A stretch of 64,000 bases of DNA from JANQIO01 sp043513815 (GCA_043513815.1 CP121313.1:3410001-3474000); one strand, 5' to 3'. Numbered from the stretch's first letter, positions 35,795 to 44,953 are shown. Notes: generated from the sequence alone by a model not told the origin. A program made the numbers and translations.

Positions 35795-37045
35795 CTAACC
35801 GTTGTGGCTGGCTGACCGCAGTTCCGATGAGAGCTGCTCGTAGCGCCACAGATCCCGGGTGCTGGAATACTCTTTCGCCTGCTCCAGGTTGCGGGTCGCC
35901 TGCTTCAGGTCGCCCAGGCGCACCTGGGCAGTGGCCAGTGCGTAATAGAACAGACGCTCGTCTGATTTGCGGGCGATAGCGTCCTCAAAACGTTCCAGGG
36001 CCTGCTCAAGTTCGCCCTCTGCCAACAGCGCCTCACCCATGGCGTAATGGTAATAGGGGTTACGCTTGCGCCGTGATCGGGTCTGTCGCGCGAGGGCGTC
36101 GGCCTTCTCTATTTCCCCGGTACGCCGGTAGATACGTTCGAGGTTGTTGGCCGCGGTTTCGGCATTGCGGTCCAGGCTCAGTGCGGCCTGGTAAGCCTGT
36201 TTGGCTACATTAGGCTTGCCGGCCCGGGAGAGAATCACCCCCATATTGCTCCAGGCTGTGGCCGACTGGTTGTCGGTGAACACCGCCTTTTTGCCAAAGG
36301 CCAGCGCCTCGTCACCCCTGCCCGCCAACAGGGCCTCCACACCGCGGTTGCTGTAGTACAGCGCCAGGGCCTCGCGGTCACTGATAGCCCGTGCCCGGTA
36401 GGAGTCCACGGCGATGGACGGATTAAGATCCACCACATAGCTGCGGTTGAGCTTGTCCCAATCCACTTTCTGTATCCGCGTACCGGTAGATCGCGCCCGC
36501 CCCTCGCGCAGTACCACCTGCGAATTCTCCACAAGGTTGCGCTTGAGCAGCCCGGTGACATTGATGTGCTGGCTGACGACGAATGTGTCACTGCTCATAT
36601 TCCACTGGGGCGGCGAATCCACGAGCTGGAACCGGGCGGGCACGTCCACGTAGCGCGCTGCAGCCACAAACATGTTGGAGAACGAAAAACAGTTGATGCG
36701 CCCGCTGGCATCCAGCTCGTCCAGCGGCGAGGTCACTCCCGGGTCATAGCGGTACTGACTCTGGAACTCATCAAAGGCCCAGTCGCGCAGGGCCCGGTAG
36801 CGATCCTCTTCGGCGCTGATGGGCCGGATCTCCCGGTCCAGGTAATCCCGCACCGAAGGCGGCAGTGCCAAGAAGTCATCCAGTGCCGCCTGTAGCGCCA
36901 CACCGTCAGCAGACGTCGCATCAGCAATGGCCCGCTCGGCACCCGCCGCTGCGCTGGTGCCGGCTGCAGGCGACTGGCTGTTGCCAGCACAGCCAGAGGT
37001 GGCAAGAGTGGTAATCAACACTAACAACAGGCTTTTTGTCTTCAT
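35795..37045 (-). CDS. Lipoprotein with transglutaminase-like and TPR domains
   Basis: A 416-residue protein. The ATG at 37045 is preferred for its GAGG site 8 bp upstream and signal peptide with lipobox TSGC. Residues about 90-200 look like a transglutaminase/BTLCP-type domain, with candidate catalytic residues in INCFSFSNMFVAAARYVDVPA (Cys), SQHINVTG (His) and YVVDLNPS (Asp). Residues about 230-400 are tetratricopeptide repeats (AWSNMGVILSRAGKPNVAKQA; YYHYAMGEALLAEGELEQAL). It probably acts in the envelope. It is divergent from dnaE2, but its start is about 245 bp from the LexA site. Confidence 0.8.
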   Translation of the reverse strand: MKTKSLLLVLITTLATSGCAGNSQSPAAGTSAAAGAERAIADATSADGVALQAALDDFLALPPSVRDYLDREIRPISAEEDRYRALRDWAFDEFQSQYRYDPGVTSPLDELDASGRINCFSFSNMFVAAARYVDVPARFQLVDSPPQWNMSSDTFVVSQHINVTGLLKRNLVENSQVVLREGRARSTGTRIQKVDWDKLNRSYVVDLNPSIAVDSYRARAISDREALALYYSNRGVEALLAGRGDEALAFGKKAVFTDNQSATAWSNMGVILSRAGKPNVAKQAYQAALSLDRNAETAANNLERIYRRTGEIEKADALARQTRSRRKRNPYYHYAMGEALLAEGELEQALERFEDAIARKSDERLFYYALATAQVRLGDLKQATRNLEQAKEYSSTRDLWRYEQLSSELRSASHNG

Positions 37046-37356
37046 GGCGGGCCCCTCGGCAGTGGTTTCCTTCATGTTTAACAATAGCAGCTTCCGGGCA
37101 GGACGGCCTTTGGGGGCCTGTCACTGCTTCGACAGGGAGCAGGCAGCTACTGAACCTGCTCGTTCATAGCGCTATTCATACCGCAAGCGGCCACTCCGTT
37201 CATCAGCCTGTGCGGCTTTGTTCAGCTTTGTGTCCCGCTTCCGGTCATCGCCGCCAGTCATCACTGGCAGGTTGGCCTTTTTTTAATATACTGTATATAT
37301 ATACAGTTATAGTGGTTAAGAGGAAATGCTCCTCGCACCTTCCCAGCACCGGAACC
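37046..37356. other. Divergent intergenic region, dnaE2 promoter
   Basis: About 310 bp without a gene. The left 210 bp show nothing I can name beyond promoter space for the leftward lipoprotein. The right end holds an AT-rich tract with the SOS box and the dnaE2 leader. Confidence 0.6.
37291..37306 (+). promoter_or_regulatory. LexA operator of dnaE2
   Basis: CTGTATATATATACAG, identical to the ideal gammaproteobacterial SOS box, 51 bp before the dnaE2 ATG and next to an AT-rich promoter-like tract. It predicts tight LexA control. Confidence 0.95.
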
Positions 37357-40300
37357 ATGTACGCCGAACTACACTGCCTGAGCAATTTCAGCTTTCAGCG
37401 GGGGGCCTCTCACCCCCGCGAACTGGTATTGCGTGCAGCAGAGCTGGGTTACAGCGCCATCGCCATGACCGACGAGTGCTCCCTGGCCGGGGTGGTCAAG
37501 GCCCACGTGGCGGCACAGGAGGCCGCCGACCTGGGCATGCCGATACAGCTCATCATCGGCAGCGAGTTCCAGCTCGAGGAAGGTTTCCGGCTGGTCGCCC
37601 TGGTACCCTCACGGGCGGCCTACTCGGAATTGTCGGGGTTGATCAGCCTGGCCCGGCGGCGCAGCCCCAAGGGCGAATACCGTGTCGCCCTGCGGGACGT
37701 GGTGTTCCATCTCAAGCGCTGCCTGTTGATCTGGCTGCCGGCGGGCGATGACGACAGCAGCCGGGCCTACGGCGCCCAGCTGCGGCGCCTGTGCAAGGGC
37801 CGGGTCTGGCTGGGGGTTCACCTGCTGCGCCGGGCCGGCGACCGACAGCGCTACCTGAAGTGGCTGGACATGGCGCGGGCGCTGGATATCCCCATGCTGG
37901 CCTGTGGCGATGTACAGATGCATCACCCCCGCCGCAAGCCCCTGCACGATGTGCTTACCGCCATTCGCTTCAACACCAGCATTCAGCAACTGGGGCGTAA
38001 ACGCCTGGGCAACAGCCAGCAGCATTTGCGCAGCCTGGCGCAGCTCAAGCTGCTCTATCCCCAGGCCCTGCTGGGACGAACCCTGGCGCTGGCGGAACGC
38101 TGCCGCTTCAGCCTCGACGAACTGCGTTACGAGTACCCGGAAGAAGTGGTCCCCGAGGGCTACGACCCGGGTAGCTGGCTGCGCAAGCTGGTAACCGAGG
38201 GCTGCCTGGCGCGCTGGCCCGGCGGACCCGGTCAAGAGGTGCTGGAGCGCATCGAGACGGAACTGGCGCTGATCGGAGAGCTCAATTACGAGTACTACTT
38301 CCTCACCGTTCACGACCTGGTGCAGTTCGCACGTTCCCGCAACATCCTCTGCCAGGGCCGCGGTTCAGCGGCCAATTCGGTGGTGTGCTATTGCCTGCAT
38401 ATCACTGAGGTGTCGCCGGACCAGGTGTCGCTGCTGTTCGAGCGCTTCATTTCCCGGGAGCGGGACGAGCCACCGGATATTGACGTCGACTTCGAACACG
38501 AGCGCCGCGAGGAAGTCATTCAGTACATCTACCGCAAGTACAGTCGCAAGCGCGCGGCCCTGGCCGCCACCCTGGTCACCTACCGTTCCCGCAGTGCAGT
38601 ACGCGACGTGGGCAAGGCCCTGGGGCTGGACCCGGTGCTGGTGGATGACCTGGCCAAAAGCCTGGCCTGGTGGGACCGCCGCCGCGATCTCGAAGAGCGC
38701 TTCGTCGAACAGGGCATAGGCAGCGCCGGCCGCAGTGCGCGCCAGTTCTACGATCTGGTGCAGGAGATCCACGGCTTCCCGCGCCACCTGTCCCAGCACG
38801 TGGGCGGCTTCGTGATTACCCGCAGCCCCATCTCCACCCTGGTGCCGGTGGAGAACGCCAGCATGGAAGACCGCACCGTGATCCAGTGGGACAAGGAAGA
38901 CATCGAAGCCCTGGGGCTTTTGAAAGTCGATGTGCTGGCCCTGGGGATGCTGTCGGCAATTCGCAAAAGCCTGGAGCTGGTGCACCGCTATACGCCGCAC
39001 ATTGGCCGCATCCAGGATATTCCCAAAGAGGACAGGGCTACCTACCGCATGCTGCAGGCCGCCGACAGCATCGGGGTGTTCCAGATCGAATCGCGGGCGC
39101 AGATGTCGATGCTGCCGCGCATGAAGCCCGCCTGCTTCTACGATCTGGTAATCGAAATCGCCATCGTTCGCCCGGGCCCCATCCAGGGCGACATGGTGCA
39201 TCCCTACCTGCGACGTCGCCAGGGGCAGGAAGCAGTGACCTACCCCAATGACGAGATCAAGGCAGTGCTGGAACGCACCCTGGGCGTGCCCATATTCCAG
39301 GAACAGGTGATCAAGCTGGCGATGGTCGCTGCCGGCTTCAGCGGGGGCGAGGCCGATCAATTACGCCGCGCCATGGCCAGCTGGGGCAAGAACGGCAACC
39401 TCATGCACTTCGAAGACAAACTGGTACAGGGCATGCTCAAGCGCGGCTACGACGAGGACTTCGCCAAACGCCTGTTCAGCCAGATCCAGGGCTTCGGCGG
39501 CTACGGCTTCCCGGAATCCCACTCTGCCAGTTTTGCCCTGTTGGCCTATGTCTCAGCCTGGCTCAAGTGCCACCACCCGGCGGCGTTTTACTGTGGCCTG
39601 CTGAACAGCCAGCCTATGGGTTTCTATTCGCCCTCGCAGCTGGTGCAGGACGCTCGCCGTCACCGGGTAGTGGTGTTACCCATCGACATCAACCACAGTC
39701 GCTGGGATCACCAGTTACTGGAAGACCACTCCCTGCTGTTGGGTTTCCGACTGGTGAAGGGCCTCAGACGCGAGAGCGCAGAGCGCATTGTCACCGAGGC
39801 TCAGCGACAGGCTTTCGCCAATGTCAGCGACCTGCGGCGACGGGGCCAGCTCGACAAACGCGACATGGAAGCCCTGGCGGACGCCGACGCGCTGGCAAGC
39901 CTCTCCGGCCACCGCCACCAGGCCCAGTGGCAGGTCATGGCGCTGGAAGCGAAAAGACCGCTGCTGGAAAACGAGCAGCGCCAGCCGTCGCAATACTTCA
40001 ATGACGAGGTGAACGTGCGCGCGCCGGGCATCGCCGAGGAGGTACTGGCCGACTACCGCAGCACGGGCTTGACCCTCAGGCCACATCCCATGAGCCTGCT
40101 GCGCCACAGCCACCCTTTCAACCGCTGCAAACGCTTTGCCGATTTACAGTCTATCGGCAACAACCGCTTTATCCGCATTGCCGGCCTGGTCACCGGCCGC
40201 CAGCGCCCCGGTACCGCCTCGGGTGTGTTGTTCCTGACCCTGGAAGACGAGACCGGCAACAGTAACGTGGTGGTCTGGCCGCGAGTACAGGAACAGTTCC

Positions 40301-40446
40301 GCCAGGCCCTGATGACCTCGCAACTACTATTGGTAAAGGGAACCCTGGAGACCCGCGACAACGTCACCCACATCATTGCCGGCGCACTGTACGACTACAG
40401 CGCTTCGCTCAAGGCGCTGCACCTCAAGAGCCGGGATTTTCACTAG
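37357..40446 (+). CDS. dnaE2: Error-prone DNA polymerase DnaE2
   Basis: A 1029-residue DnaE2 (ImuC), the catalytic polymerase of the SOS mutasome, of normal length. The ATG at 37357 gives MYAELHCLSNFSFQRGASHP, the usual PHP-domain start. The polymerase core shows the catalytic acidic motif PPDIDVDFEHERREEVIQY and VRPGPIQGDMVHPYL. The C-terminal OB domain is IRIAGLVTGRQRPGT with FLTLEDETGNSNVVVWP. It lacks the tau-binding tail of DnaE1, as is usual. Its partners imuA-imuB are 8 kb upstream rather than adjacent. Confidence 0.96.
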   Translation: MYAELHCLSNFSFQRGASHPRELVLRAAELGYSAIAMTDECSLAGVVKAHVAAQEAADLGMPIQLIIGSEFQLEEGFRLVALVPSRAAYSELSGLISLARRRSPKGEYRVALRDVVFHLKRCLLIWLPAGDDDSSRAYGAQLRRLCKGRVWLGVHLLRRAGDRQRYLKWLDMARALDIPMLACGDVQMHHPRRKPLHDVLTAIRFNTSIQQLGRKRLGNSQQHLRSLAQLKLLYPQALLGRTLALAERCRFSLDELRYEYPEEVVPEGYDPGSWLRKLVTEGCLARWPGGPGQEVLERIETELALIGELNYEYYFLTVHDLVQFARSRNILCQGRGSAANSVVCYCLHITEVSPDQVSLLFERFISRERDEPPDIDVDFEHERREEVIQYIYRKYSRKRAALAATLVTYRSRSAVRDVGKALGLDPVLVDDLAKSLAWWDRRRDLEERFVEQGIGSAGRSARQFYDLVQEIHGFPRHLSQHVGGFVITRSPISTLVPVENASMEDRTVIQWDKEDIEALGLLKVDVLALGMLSAIRKSLELVHRYTPHIGRIQDIPKEDRATYRMLQAADSIGVFQIESRAQMSMLPRMKPACFYDLVIEIAIVRPGPIQGDMVHPYLRRRQGQEAVTYPNDEIKAVLERTLGVPIFQEQVIKLAMVAAGFSGGEADQLRRAMASWGKNGNLMHFEDKLVQGMLKRGYDEDFAKRLFSQIQGFGGYGFPESHSASFALLAYVSAWLKCHHPAAFYCGLLNSQPMGFYSPSQLVQDARRHRVVVLPIDINHSRWDHQLLEDHSLLLGFRLVKGLRRESAERIVTEAQRQAFANVSDLRRRGQLDKRDMEALADADALASLSGHRHQAQWQVMALEAKRPLLENEQRQPSQYFNDEVNVRAPGIAEEVLADYRSTGLTLRPHPMSLLRHSHPFNRCKRFADLQSIGNNRFIRIAGLVTGRQRPGTASGVLFLTLEDETGNSNVVVWPRVQEQFRQALMTSQLLLVKGTLETRDNVTHIIAGALYDYSASLKALHLKSRDFH

Positions 40447-40533
40447 GGCTGCCCAGTCCAGCACCGGCGGTCACCGTCGGCGTGCCCGAAAAACTGCTAA
40501 GGTGGAAAGACACCCCAGAAACGGCCGATTGAT

Positions 40534-41868
40534 ATGACAGCCAACCCTTACCTGGCGGGCAACTTTGCCCCCGTAGAAACGGAAATCTCTGCTACTGATC
40601 TGCCCGTTACCGGCAGGATCCCGGAGCAGCTGTGCGGCCGCCTGCTGCGTATCGGCCCCAACCCCGTAAATGCTGACCCTGCCAGCTACCACTGGTTTCT
40701 GGGCAACGGCATGGCCCATGGCGTGCGCCTGCGCGACGGCAAGGCGGAATGGTACAAGGCGCGCTATGTGCGCGACGACGAGGTCACCGCCCACTTCGAC
40801 TGGCCCGCTGTCACCGGCCCCCAGGCTGCACTGTCCATCGGCCATGGAGTCGCCAACACCAATATCATCGGCCACGCGGGCAAGACCCTGGCCATTGTCG
40901 AGGCGGGCAACCTGCCGGTGGAGCTGGACTACAACCTCGACACCGTCGGCCGCTATGACTTCAATGGCGGCCTGAGTGGCGGCTTCAGCGCCCACCCCCA
41001 TCGCGATCCTGACAGTGGTGAGCTGCACACGGCCGTCTATTCACCACTCTGGCAGCACATCCAGTATGTGTGCGTGGATGCCGCCGGCAGTGTTACCCGA
41101 ACTGTAGACGTGCCCACACCCGGCAAGCCCATGGTGCATGACTGCATGTTCACCGAGAATTACTTCATCCTGCTGGACTTGCCCTGCACGCTCAATGAAG
41201 GCGCCATGGTTAAAGGCCTGCCCTTCCCCTACCTGTGGAACGAGGACTACGGTGCCCGGGTGGGCCTGCTGCCGAAGAAAGGCTCCGCCGATGACGTCAC
41301 CTGGCACGAAGTGGACCCCTGCTATGTCTTCCACCCGGTGAACGGCTTTGAAGATGAGCAGGGGCGGGTGGTGATGGATGTGGCCCGCCACCCGCGCATG
41401 TTCGCCACCGACATGCACGGCCCCAACGAGGGACGCACGCGGCTTGATCGCTGGGTTATCGACCCCACTGGCAGCAAAGTCAGCGAGAGCGGTATCGACG
41501 ACCATCCCCAGGAGTTTCCGCGCCTGGACGAGCGCCGGGCCGGCAAGAGCTACCGCTATGCCTATACAGCAGAGCTTGGTAGCGGCTTTGTCACCGGGGG
41601 TATCCGCAAGCATGACCTGCAGGAAGGGCGCATCAGCACCTACCAGCCCGGCGCCGGCCGACACTGCTTTGAGCCTGTGTTTGTTCCCGCCAGTGACAGC
41701 GCCGGCGAGGATGAAGGCTGGATCATGGCTTACGTACAAGATGATGAGCGCAACGCCAGCGACGTGATAATTCTCAACGCCGGCGATATCGAGGGTGAGC
41801 CGGTAGCGACCATCACCTTGCCGCGACGTGTCCCCTACGGATTCCACGGCAACTGGGTAGCCGACTGA
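40534..41868 (+). CDS. Carotenoid oxygenase family (RPE65-like) dioxygenase
   Basis: A 444-residue non-haem iron dioxygenase of the carotenoid cleavage/lignostilbene family. The four iron-binding histidines fall in SAHPHRDP, MVHDCMFTEN, YVFHPVNGFED and the C-terminal GFHGNW. The N-terminus has no signal peptide, so it is cytoplasmic. Substrates could be an apocarotenoid or a lignin-derived stilbene; with no carotenoid synthesis genes nearby, the choice is open. It stands alone, 87 bp after dnaE2. Confidence 0.92.
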   Translation: MTANPYLAGNFAPVETEISATDLPVTGRIPEQLCGRLLRIGPNPVNADPASYHWFLGNGMAHGVRLRDGKAEWYKARYVRDDEVTAHFDWPAVTGPQAALSIGHGVANTNIIGHAGKTLAIVEAGNLPVELDYNLDTVGRYDFNGGLSGGFSAHPHRDPDSGELHTAVYSPLWQHIQYVCVDAAGSVTRTVDVPTPGKPMVHDCMFTENYFILLDLPCTLNEGAMVKGLPFPYLWNEDYGARVGLLPKKGSADDVTWHEVDPCYVFHPVNGFEDEQGRVVMDVARHPRMFATDMHGPNEGRTRLDRWVIDPTGSKVSESGIDDHPQEFPRLDERRAGKSYRYAYTAELGSGFVTGGIRKHDLQEGRISTYQPGAGRHCFEPVFVPASDSAGEDEGWIMAYVQDDERNASDVIILNAGDIEGEPVATITLPRRVPYGFHGNWVAD

Positions 41869-41969
41869 AGACCTGACCCGGTACGTCTTTCGATGCCGCA
41901 CACTGTTGACGCCAGATTATCGCGTGTATCCTGCGCGTTGATTTCCACACTCCGATCACGGCAGCCCGC

Positions 41970-42620
41970 ATGGACTATTCAAGTGTTACCAATGCCATCT
42001 CAGACTGGGCTTTAGAACACGGCGCTCAGCTGAGCGTCACTTTCACGATACTGGCCATTTACCTGGTACTCGATCGGCTGGCCACCCCCCGCATTGCCGG
42101 CGGTGCAGAGGCCAGCAAGCTCAAGAGTAATTCCGTATCCAAGGCGGTGCGCACCGCGCGAATCATCGTCGCGATCTTCGGACTATTGATTCTTACCGTT
42201 GTCTGGGGCTTTGATTTCAGCTCCCTGATGATTTTTGCCACCACGGCCATGACGCTGCTGGGTGTCGCCCTGTTTGCCAGCTGGTCCATCCTCAGCAACG
42301 TTACTGCCTACTTCATTCTTCTGCTTCATCCGTCATTTAAACGCGGCAACTTTATCCGCGTGTTTGAAGCCGACAATTACGTGGAAGGCTATATTTCCGA
42401 TGTCATGCTGTTCAGCACGCGACTGGTGACCGAAGAGCGCGAAGTCCTGGTGTATCCCAACAATCTGATCCTGGGCCGTCCGGCCATGATCAACCCCCGG
42501 GATCGCCTGCAGGGCGTGGGCAAGGTAACGCCGGCGGCGGCCCAGCCAATTGTGGCCCAGCCAATTGTGGCCCAGCCTCCTGCGGCCCAGCCTCCTGTGG
42601 CGGAAACCCCGCCCGCCTGA
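41970..42620 (+). CDS. MscS-like small-conductance channel domain protein
   Basis: A 216-residue membrane protein. Three hydrophobic helices (about residues 20-38, 63-80 and 84-108) precede the MscS beta-domain segment LHPSFKRGNFIRV, which continues YVEGYISDVMLFSTRLVTEEREVLVYPNNLIL. It lacks the larger C-terminal vestibule of full MscS, so it is a short relative. The tail is a Pro/Ala/Gln repeat encoded by a 15-bp DNA repeat. It may gate ions under osmotic or membrane stress. LysR-type regulator follows 34 bp later. Confidence 0.82.
   Translation: MDYSSVTNAISDWALEHGAQLSVTFTILAIYLVLDRLATPRIAGGAEASKLKSNSVSKAVRTARIIVAIFGLLILTVVWGFDFSSLMIFATTAMTLLGVALFASWSILSNVTAYFILLLHPSFKRGNFIRVFEADNYVEGYISDVMLFSTRLVTEEREVLVYPNNLILGRPAMINPRDRLQGVGKVTPAAAQPIVAQPIVAQPPAAQPPVAETPPA
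42541..42600 (+). repeat. 15-bp in-frame tandem repeat at the channel gene 3' end
   Basis: Four copies of CCCAGCC(AATTGTG/TCCTGYG)G in tandem encode the AQP(I/P)V-type tail. The first two copies are identical. Confidence 0.92.
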
Positions 42621-42654
42621 CGCTCACCAATAGCAGCCGACTTTCGACCTACCC

Positions 42655-43587
42655 GTGAACCGCCCCAGCCTGAGACAGCTCGAGTATTTCGTCGCCATCT
42701 CACGATTTGGCTCATTCCGTCGTGCGGCCGATGAGCTGGGTATCAGCCAGCCCACCATCACCGCCCAGCTGGCGCAGCTTGAAAAAACGCTGACCGTTGT
42801 GCTGTTTGAGCGCGGCCGTAATGGCGCCACCCTGACCCCGGCGGGTCGCCAGCTGTTGCCCAACGCCCGTCGCACCCTGGAAGAACTCGACAACCTGATG
42901 GCCTCCGCCGGTGTGGCGAGCAGCGGTGCCGCCATCTACCGGCTGGGCGTTAAATCTACCCTGGGGCCGTATATACTGCCGCGCATCCTGCCCGCCGTGC
43001 ATGCGCGCTACCGGGACCTGAAGCTCTACGTTCGCGAAGAACCGCCGTCGCGGCTGGAAGCCGCATTGGAGAACGGGGAGTTTGACCTGGCTCTGACCGC
43101 ACTGCCCATCAACTCCAGCGAGCTGGACGGCGAGCAGTTGCTCAGGGAAGACATCAAGCTGGTACTACCGGCTGAACACCCGCTGGCGCGCAAGCCCATA
43201 GTGACGGGAGTCGACCTGGCAGGTGTGCAGATTCTCACGCCCCAGGAGGGTCACAAACTGAGCCGGATGGTAGAGCAGATTGCTGCGCGCTTCGGCGCTG
43301 AGGTACTGCGCGACTATGAAGGCACCAGCCTCGATGCCCTGCGACTGATGGTGGTGATGGGCATGGGGGTATCCTTTCTGCCAGCACTTTACATCCACTC
43401 CGAGATCAACGCCGATTCAGCCCTGGTGGTTAGGGACATAGAAGGCGAGTCGTTCGCGAGAATAGTCGGTCTCGCCTGGCGCGCCACGTCACCAGCGCGA
43501 GTGTTCTACCGACAGCTGGCGCAGGATATGCGCGAAGTGCTGCGCGATGAGTTGGGAGATGTGATCCAGGTACTGGACCGCAACTAG
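42655..43587 (+). CDS. LysR-family regulator, OxyR-like without redox cysteines
   Basis: A 310-residue LysR regulator with a GTG start. The helix-turn-helix (SFRRAADELGISQPTITAQLAQLEK) and the effector domain align well with OxyR: STLGPYILPRILP, LTPQEGHKLSRMVEQ, TSLDALRLMVVMGMGVSFLPAL. At the OxyR peroxide-sensing positions, Cys199 is a Lys and Cys208 an Ala here, and there is no Cys elsewhere in the protein. It should therefore bind DNA but not sense peroxide by disulfide formation. Targets unknown; no catalase or peroxidase gene is adjacent. Confidence 0.88.
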   Translation: MNRPSLRQLEYFVAISRFGSFRRAADELGISQPTITAQLAQLEKTLTVVLFERGRNGATLTPAGRQLLPNARRTLEELDNLMASAGVASSGAAIYRLGVKSTLGPYILPRILPAVHARYRDLKLYVREEPPSRLEAALENGEFDLALTALPINSSELDGEQLLREDIKLVLPAEHPLARKPIVTGVDLAGVQILTPQEGHKLSRMVEQIAARFGAEVLRDYEGTSLDALRLMVVMGMGVSFLPALYIHSEINADSALVVRDIEGESFARIVGLAWRATSPARVFYRQLAQDMREVLRDELGDVIQVLDRN

Positions 43588-43658
43588 GCCGCATTGCCCA
43601 CCGATAGTCGTAACGAGGTCGTTGTGAGGCCGCAGTAGATAATCGCGAGCAATGAGGG

Positions 43659-44240
43659 CTATCGAGCCACCACCGCGGGCTCCAGCCCACATCGGGATAG
43701 CGCCAGCGCCGGGGGCGAAGCCGACACGGCAAAGGGCGCCGCATGCATCAGCGCACTCATCCCCAGTAGATTGCGGCCACCGCGGGGCATCACCGCCACC
43801 TCCACGGGACCCAGCAGACAGTTTTCACCGAGCTGCAGCACGTCGAATCGGTAGACCTCCACCGCCTGCACACGACCGCTGGCCAGTCGAGCACCCACGC
43901 GACGGGCCGGTGCCAGCGCTGCTCGCGCTGGCATGGCGTCGAAAAATTCACGGCTCACCGTGATCATGCTGGCACCGGTATCGAGCAGAAACTCCCCCTC
44001 AGCACCTCCGAGAGTGCCGGCAACCGTATAGCTGCCGGCGGCCGTCGGCCGCAGCGCCACCTGATGTGTGAAGGGCTCAAAAGCCCGCTCCCCTGATGGC
44101 GCAGCCACCGCGTCTTCCGCCTCAACCGCCACGGCCAGGGCAAAACTGAAAAGAATGAGAACGGCGATACTGGGCCTGAAGATACTGAGCCTGAAAATGG
44201 CGATACCGGGGCTCAAAAAAGCGATACCGGGGCTGAACAT
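43659..44240 (-). CDS. Retropepsin-like aspartic protease, membrane-anchored
   Basis: A 193-residue protein. The ATG at 44240 is preferred over the GTG at 44255, since GGAG lies between them as ribosome site. A repetitive hydrophobic N-terminus (FSPGIAF, LSPGIAI, FRLSI, FRPSIAV) leads into a signal-anchor helix. The retropepsin domain has the catalytic FLLDTGASMITVS and a later GGRNLLGMSALM flap region. One Asp-Thr-Gly per chain implies a dimer. It is probably periplasmic. Substrate unknown. Confidence 0.82.
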   Translation of the reverse strand: MFSPGIAFLSPGIAIFRLSIFRPSIAVLILFSFALAVAVEAEDAVAAPSGERAFEPFTHQVALRPTAAGSYTVAGTLGGAEGEFLLDTGASMITVSREFFDAMPARAALAPARRVGARLASGRVQAVEVYRFDVLQLGENCLLGPVEVAVMPRGGRNLLGMSALMHAAPFAVSASPPALALSRCGLEPAVVAR

Positions 44241-44576
44241 GGCACGTAGCTCCACGCTGCACTGTAGGTGCTGTTACCCAATCGGCTGCAATTTTTGAGC
44301 CATCGCTATGTTGTTGATTTCATTGTCTTTAGCTGTCGGGCACGTCGACTCTATGCACCGCACTGGTGCGTGGCGCCCCTACATCGTGCCCCGGGAGCGC
44401 CTTTTAACTATTGCTTAATATCTAATCAATAGCTTTTATCTATAATTAAATCTGGCCGATTGCTGCAGCCAATAACAAATGCCTGAGTAAACTACTCGAC
44501 ATTCCGCGCCGCAGCGCGCACCGAAATGGCTAATCCCCTGGTGGGAAAAACTGTAATAGCGAACAGGAGGTACATC
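44241..44576. other. AT-rich intergenic region with candidate promoter
   Basis: No credible gene. The part 44400-44460 is much richer in A and T than its surroundings and contains TATAAT at 44441-44446; a clear -35 is missing. If used, the downstream small gene would have a leader of about 130 nt. Confidence 0.45.
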
Positions 44577-44930
44577 ATGATCAAGGCAGGATTCAGCGCT
44601 GGCATTTTGGCTTCGCTACTGGTGGCACCGGCGCTGGCAGACGTCAGCGGTCAGGACACCGCCAAAGTCTGGCAGGTCGACATGTCTGGTCGCCCGCCTT
44701 ATCAGCGCACCCTGGTAGACGTTCCTGTGATTGACGCCGCCGCGATGGAAATAGACGCGGCGGTAGAAACGGAACTGGTAAGAACCACGGATTTTCGCGG
44801 CAAGCCGCCCTTCCGTCGCTCGTTGGAAGCGCTCCCGGTGATCGATGCCGCCAGCCTTGAGGCCGGTGCGCAAGATGAGGGACAGCGCAACGTGAAAGCC
44901 AAACCCTTTTTCAAGCAGCGTCACCGTTGA
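44577..44930 (+). CDS. Small secreted protein with two internal repeats
   Basis: A 117-residue protein of unknown family. The ATG at 44577 has a perfect AGGAGG site 6 bp upstream; the frame open from 44526 is not needed. A signal peptide (GILASLLVAPALA) is followed by two homologous segments of about 26 residues: DMSGRPPYQRTLVDVPVIDA and DFRGKPPFRRSLEALPVIDA. The sequence ends in a basic tail (KPFFKQRHR). Conserved Gly-(Arg/Lys)-Pro-Pro and PVIDAA suggest a peptide-binding or wall-associated role, but no function is known. Two terminators follow, so it is a single-gene unit. Confidence 0.75.
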   Translation: MIKAGFSAGILASLLVAPALADVSGQDTAKVWQVDMSGRPPYQRTLVDVPVIDAAAMEIDAAVETELVRTTDFRGKPPFRRSLEALPVIDAASLEAGAQDEGQRNVKAKPFFKQRHR

Positions 44931-44953
44931 ACCTGATACACCGGTCCCCTGTG

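Noticed and set aside
37326..37751. A frame starting at ATG 37326 with AAGAGGA upstream, overlapping dnaE2
   Set aside because: The product is Arg/Gly/Ala-rich shadow sequence, while DnaE2 in the other frame is unmistakable. The ribosome-like site may only be coincidental.
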